A stretch of DNA of 35,224 nucleotides from Bacteroidota bacterium (lineage in GTDB: Bacteria; Bacteroidota; Rhodothermia; Rhodothermales; UBA10348): assembly GCA_027622005.1 (NCBI GenBank), contig JAQBZH010000023.1, positions 1 through 35,224 on the forward strand. The letters run 5' to 3'. The position numbers and the translations under genes were made by a program. A model generated the notes under the pieces. That model ran no database searches. It was not told where the DNA came from and was given only the letters and a program-made list of their open reading frames with translations. The stretch's first letter is position 1. Each line of letters begins with the position of its first letter. Below are positions 32,259 through 35,224 of this stretch, piece by piece.

Positions 32259-32804
32259 TTATGGTTTCATCCGACCAATAGTCTTTTCTGGCAAATTCGA
32301 AGACGTGGTTGGTTTTGGTTTCTCTGTTAGAGGCGTTCGGCCACCAGAAGTCGCTTTCGAAGGGCCTTCTGATCCTTCTTTAGCGCGAGATTCTGATGAT
32401 ACCTCTTTGGATAGTAATTCCTCAATCGAAGCACCGCCTTCCACCTTCATCTGCCTGATGAGCGCCTGGGCTCGGGCTCGGCGAATGGCCTCTTCATTGA
32501 CCGCAAGTTCGGCTGCATCTTGAGCTTCTGACGGGCCGTCCAAAGCGTCCAACGAATCAGTCCCACCAATCGCATCCAGCGCCACTTCCATCCGGGCTTC
32601 AGATTGAAGGGTATCCATCTGTAGCCGGTCTACCATTTCGCGATGCTCGTCATACAAGCCCGTCATTCCAGAGGTCATACTATTTACCGCTTGGGTAATT
32701 TTTGCCTTCTGGACTGCTTGGCCGTGAAGCTTTTTTATTTCGCGAAGCTTTCTAAGATGATCCTTTTCGGCCTCTTTAAACCTCTGATATTCTTCAGGAG
32801 TCAT
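32259..32804 (-). CDS. Truncated PspA/IM30 paralogue (C-terminal half only)
   Basis: 181 residues. Residues about 9-123 line up with residues about 125-222 of the neighbouring PspA: DRLQMDTLQSEARMEVALDA against TRLQEQTARNEARMEMALDS, and NEEAIRRARAQALIRQMKVE against EEDAQKIRAAEVVKQFKLEM. The N-terminal membrane-binding helix and the long first coiled-coil arm of PspA are absent. A Ser/Lys/Pro-rich linker (about 130-170) leads to a final KTIGRMKP, matching the KTIGKQRTQN tail of PspA. It starts 9 bases after the pspA stop, with an AGGAAG site in front. It is probably a duplicated, trimmed ESCRT-III-like subunit that modulates PspA assembly; function is inferred. Confidence 0.8.
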   Translation of the reverse strand: MTPEEYQRFKEAEKDHLRKLREIKKLHGQAVQKAKITQAVNSMTSGMTGLYDEHREMVDRLQMDTLQSEARMEVALDAIGGTDSLDALDGPSEAQDAAELAVNEEAIRRARAQALIRQMKVEGGASIEELLSKEVSSESRAKEGSEGPSKATSGGRTPLTEKPKPTTSSNLPEKTIGRMKP

Positions 32805-32813
32805 GAATACTTC

Positions 32814-33581
32814 CTAATTCTGTGTGCGCTGTTTGCCTATCGTTTTACCTGACGATTCGGTTTCGTGGTCAGAAAGATCCATTTGAGGCTCTTCTTTTGA
32901 ACCACCAGAGTCCCCAACGCCCATTTCAAGTTTGAATTGCTTGACCACTTCGGCTGCTCGAATCTTCTGGGCATCCTCTTCGATCTGCAATGCTTCAGTA
33001 TCGACCGAATCTAATGCCATTTCCATTCTGGCTTCGTTTCTAGCCGTTTGTTCTTGCAAACGAGTGATCATTTCGTCGTGGGTCTGATCAATTCCGCCCA
33101 CTTCGAATGATTCAAGCGTATCGGCCACTTTCGCCTGCCATTTGGCCCGCTCGTGCGCGCGCAAAGAATCCTTGGCTTCCGCTATCTTGCGCTCTTTTTC
33201 GCGCATAAACGCTTTCTTTACCTGAAGCGCTTTATCGTATGCAGCCGAGGCGTATTTGAGCTGGTCCTTGGTGGAAGCCAAATTGTCGCGGCCCGACTCC
33301 AAACGCATAGCGTAGCGCTCGGCGATATCGTCACGATTGGCCTGAATACCAGCTCTGATTTTAGCCGTCATGTCGGCTAATTCGATCTCGTACTTGCGGA
33401 CTTCCTTTTGGAGCAACATTACGTTGGCTTTTACCGCTGCAATGTTCTCATTCATTTTCGGGACTTGATCATTCAAATCTCGAATATTTTGCTCTAAAAT
33501 CAGCTTGGGATCTTCGAGTGCAGAGATTGCACCGCCAAAAACTGACTTAACAAATCGTTTGAATCGTGACCACATGGACAT
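32814..33581 (-). CDS. pspA: Phage shock protein A / IM30 family membrane-remodelling protein
   Basis: 255-residue ESCRT-III-superfamily protein that binds stressed membranes and forms oligomeric scaffolds. The amphipathic N-terminal helix (about 1-22, MWSRFKRFVKSVFGG) is followed by EDPKLILEQNIRDLNDQV, a signature of PspA/Vipp1. A long helical hairpin (about 25-150) follows, then the later helices (about 150-222, ending KQFKLEMGV). A variable acidic linker and a C-terminal KTIG tail complete it. No pspF, pspB or pspC is nearby; instead two novel-looking genes follow on the same strand. The 158-base gap upstream should hold the promoter; I saw no sigma-54 -24/-12 element in it. Confidence 0.95.
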   Translation of the reverse strand: MSMWSRFKRFVKSVFGGAISALEDPKLILEQNIRDLNDQVPKMNENIAAVKANVMLLQKEVRKYEIELADMTAKIRAGIQANRDDIAERYAMRLESGRDNLASTKDQLKYASAAYDKALQVKKAFMREKERKIAEAKDSLRAHERAKWQAKVADTLESFEVGGIDQTHDEMITRLQEQTARNEARMEMALDSVDTEALQIEEDAQKIRAAEVVKQFKLEMGVGDSGGSKEEPQMDLSDHETESSGKTIGKQRTQN

Positions 33582-33739
33582 GTCTATCTAAAGTATTTTG
33601 TTAACGGGAGTCGTTATCCCTTCTTTGAATATAATGATGTTGTTGGATCAATCATCTAAATACAGTCAAATAGGACACAAAACAGACTCACAAAGGCTAA
33701 TTTTTGCCACTTTGTTGGGCTTCCTACGAAAGGTATGCC

Positions 33740-35083
33740 CTATGGATTCAACCAGGCTCCATTTGAATAGCGATCTTTTACCCTCGAAATTGGAATTTCA
33801 CACTCTTCTCCAAACTCAAAGGCCGTAGAAAGATACTCCTCTGTCTCCTCCAAACGCTCGTTTTCGGACGCTTGAATACGTGCCAACTTTTCTCCCTTAG
33901 TAACAGTGTGACCGGCCGAGACATATAACGTGATTCCGGCAATCGGGTCCACCACATCGTCTTTTTGCTTTCGTCCTGCGCCGAGATCTACTGCGGCTCG
34001 ACCCACCGTTTTAGCGTCGATTCTAGTCACCATCCCGTCAGAGGGTGCGGTTATAAACGCTTCGTTTCGACCAAGATCACGCTCGGTAGGACGTCGGATA
34101 CTATCGAGGGATCCTCCTTGTCTTTCAACTAGCTGTTCAAATTTTTCCCATGCCCGACCCGATGTTATCGCGTTCTCTGCCATCGAGAGCCCCTCATCGA
34201 GGGAATCGACCGCTCCGCCAGCCATAAGCATTTCGGATGCCAACGCGTAGGTCACATCCATGACGTCTTCTGGTCCATTTCCGTGTAAACAAGCAATCGA
34301 TTCTACAATCTCAGGCCAATTACCCACGCCAAAACCCAATGGTTGGTCCATATCCGTTAAAAGTGCCACCGTATCCGTCCCAAACCGTTCCGCCAAATTG
34401 GTAAGTGTTTCGGCCAGTTTTCGGGCGTCGCTTTCTTCCGACATAAAGGCTCCAGAACCAAACTTTACGTCTAAAACGAGGTTGTTGATACCCTCTGCTA
34501 GCTTCTTAGAAAGGATAGAGGCTGCAATGAACGGAATAAACTCAACCGTACCCGTCACATCTCGTAGGGCATACAGTTTTTTGTCGGCTGGAGCAATTTC
34601 CGCTGTTTGACCGATCATGACAACTCCAATCTCTTTCAATTGGCGTCTGTAATTTTCGATGTTCATCTGGGTTGAAAAACCAGGGATTGACTCCAGCTTA
34701 TCCAGGGTCCCACCCGTGTGCCCGAGACCTCGACCTGAAATCATGGGAATTGGAACCCCACAACTAGCCACAAGGGGAGCCAAAATGATCGACGTTTTGT
34801 CTCCGACGCCCCCGGTCGAATGCTTATCTACTTTGCGCCCTTGAACGTCCGAATGATCGATTACCTGTCCGGAATGCATCATGGAGTAGGTGAGCGCCAT
34901 CATTTCGTCCTCATTCATTCCATTCAGAAAGGAAGCCATGAGAAGCGCCGAGGCTTGATAGTCTGGAATTTGCCCCGAGGTATAGCCCTTTACGAATCCG
35001 GCAATTTCATCCGCGCTGAGCACGCCCTTATCCCGCTTACGCAGAATGAGGTCGACGACGTTAATGGATTTTGTAGATGACAT
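33740..35083 (-). CDS. deoA: Thymidine/pyrimidine-nucleoside phosphorylase
   Basis: Phosphorolyses thymidine (and perhaps uridine/deoxyuridine) to base and (deoxy)ribose-1-phosphate for nucleoside salvage. 447 residues from ATG 35083; an in-frame GTG at 35113 would add ten residues with no family resemblance. Family hallmarks are VDLILRKRDKG at the start, KVDKHSTGGVGDKTS (phosphate and nucleoside binding), SGRGLGHTGGTLDKLE (the family signature), and DVKFGSGAFM. The C-terminal alpha/beta domain has VGRAAVDLGAGR and SAGHTVTKGEKLA. The thymidine versus general pyrimidine specificity cannot be read with certainty. It precedes pspA on the same strand by 158 bases. Confidence 0.93.
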   Translation of the reverse strand: MSSTKSINVVDLILRKRDKGVLSADEIAGFVKGYTSGQIPDYQASALLMASFLNGMNEDEMMALTYSMMHSGQVIDHSDVQGRKVDKHSTGGVGDKTSIILAPLVASCGVPIPMISGRGLGHTGGTLDKLESIPGFSTQMNIENYRRQLKEIGVVMIGQTAEIAPADKKLYALRDVTGTVEFIPFIAASILSKKLAEGINNLVLDVKFGSGAFMSEESDARKLAETLTNLAERFGTDTVALLTDMDQPLGFGVGNWPEIVESIACLHGNGPEDVMDVTYALASEMLMAGGAVDSLDEGLSMAENAITSGRAWEKFEQLVERQGGSLDSIRRPTERDLGRNEAFITAPSDGMVTRIDAKTVGRAAVDLGAGRKQKDDVVDPIAGITLYVSAGHTVTKGEKLARIQASENERLEETEEYLSTAFEFGEECEIPISRVKDRYSNGAWLNP

Positions 35084-35207
35084 GCTTTTGATCTTGAAAA
35101 ACGGGCCGCACACTTACCACGCCGAATCCAGCCGTTTGAAGAGTCTTTTGCGCTATGGCGCCAGTAAAATACGAAGGGCGCGTTCCATTTCTATAAAAAA
35201 GTAGGGC

Positions 35208-35224
35208 GGGCCGCGAAGCGGCCC
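35208..35224 (-). terminator. Probable rho-independent terminator cut by the window edge
   Basis: GGGCCGC-GAA-GCGGCCC is a perfect 7-base-pair hairpin ending at the last base. On the minus strand it is followed, after GCCCTAC, by TTTTTT (complement of 35195-35200). The stem may continue outside the window. It would end a gene lying to the right and transcribed leftwards. Confidence 0.5.

Noticed and set aside
33582-33739. Sigma-54 promoter for pspA, as in enterobacterial psp operons
   Set aside because: No GG-N10-GC -24/-12 pattern was seen on the minus strand, and no pspF is nearby.
1-35224. Mobile element, phage, CRISPR or defence island
   Set aside because: No transposase, integrase, repeat array, tRNA-flanked insertion or nuclease gene was found, and composition looks uniform.

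Overview
The window reads as a dense chromosomal segment of a free-living bacterium from the Bacteroidota/Rhodothermota/Balneolota side of the tree, probably marine. This is an inference from gene content: a lipoyl-less E2-E1 fusion 2-oxoglutarate dehydrogenase (Kgd type), a DUF2795 protein, a TamL/BamA-like D15 protein, a Bacteroidota-style M23 peptidase N-terminus, flotillin-like FloA, and almost no Shine-Dalgarno sequences in front of genes except rpsU. Base composition looks close to 50% G+C throughout. I see no rRNA, tRNA, CRISPR array, prophage or insertion sequence. No gene-free stretch exceeds 300 bases; the longest (12301-12599) holds a gene remnant and a promoter.

Layout: 1-1506 (minus) holds ftsY (cut by the window edge) and a CDP-alcohol phosphatidyltransferase. 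1685-3357 (plus) holds a GT4 glycosyltransferase and an exported thioredoxin-fold protein. 3383-6425 (minus) holds an unknown protein abutting a nitrilase-family hydrolase, a lipoprotein and prmC. 6616-8673 (plus) is an alpha-glucan phosphorylase that converges on phenylalanine 4-hydroxylase and an NhaC-family antiporter (8670-11015, minus). 11191-18946 (plus) holds a membrane PP2C phosphatase, the C-terminal remnant of a RidA-family gene, an M23 peptidase, a DUF2795 protein, a D15/TamL-like outer membrane protein, a 23S rRNA uracil methyltransferase and an extended SDR. 19068-22703 (plus) is kgd with a clear promoter. rpsU (minus) is followed by rdgB-dtd, an exported amidohydrolase, moaA, moaC, floA and an unknown gene (23070-29082, plus). 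The last block, all minus, is deoA, pspA, a truncated PspA paralogue, a membrane coiled-coil protein, an enoyl-CoA hydratase and a CNNM/CorC-family protein.

Most of the window is housekeeping: protein targeting, translation, nucleotide sanitation, the TCA cycle, cofactor synthesis and envelope maintenance. The most interesting part is the apparent envelope-stress operon at 31312-33581. There, full-length PspA is followed 9 bases later by a protein that resembles only the C-terminal half of PspA, and then by a membrane-anchored coiled-coil protein. The two PspA-like proteins share the same short C-terminal K-T-I-G tail. Second-tier observations are a nitrilase-family enzyme with Met where the catalytic Lys is expected, the RidA remnant, and the strong SD of rpsU against an SD-poor background.
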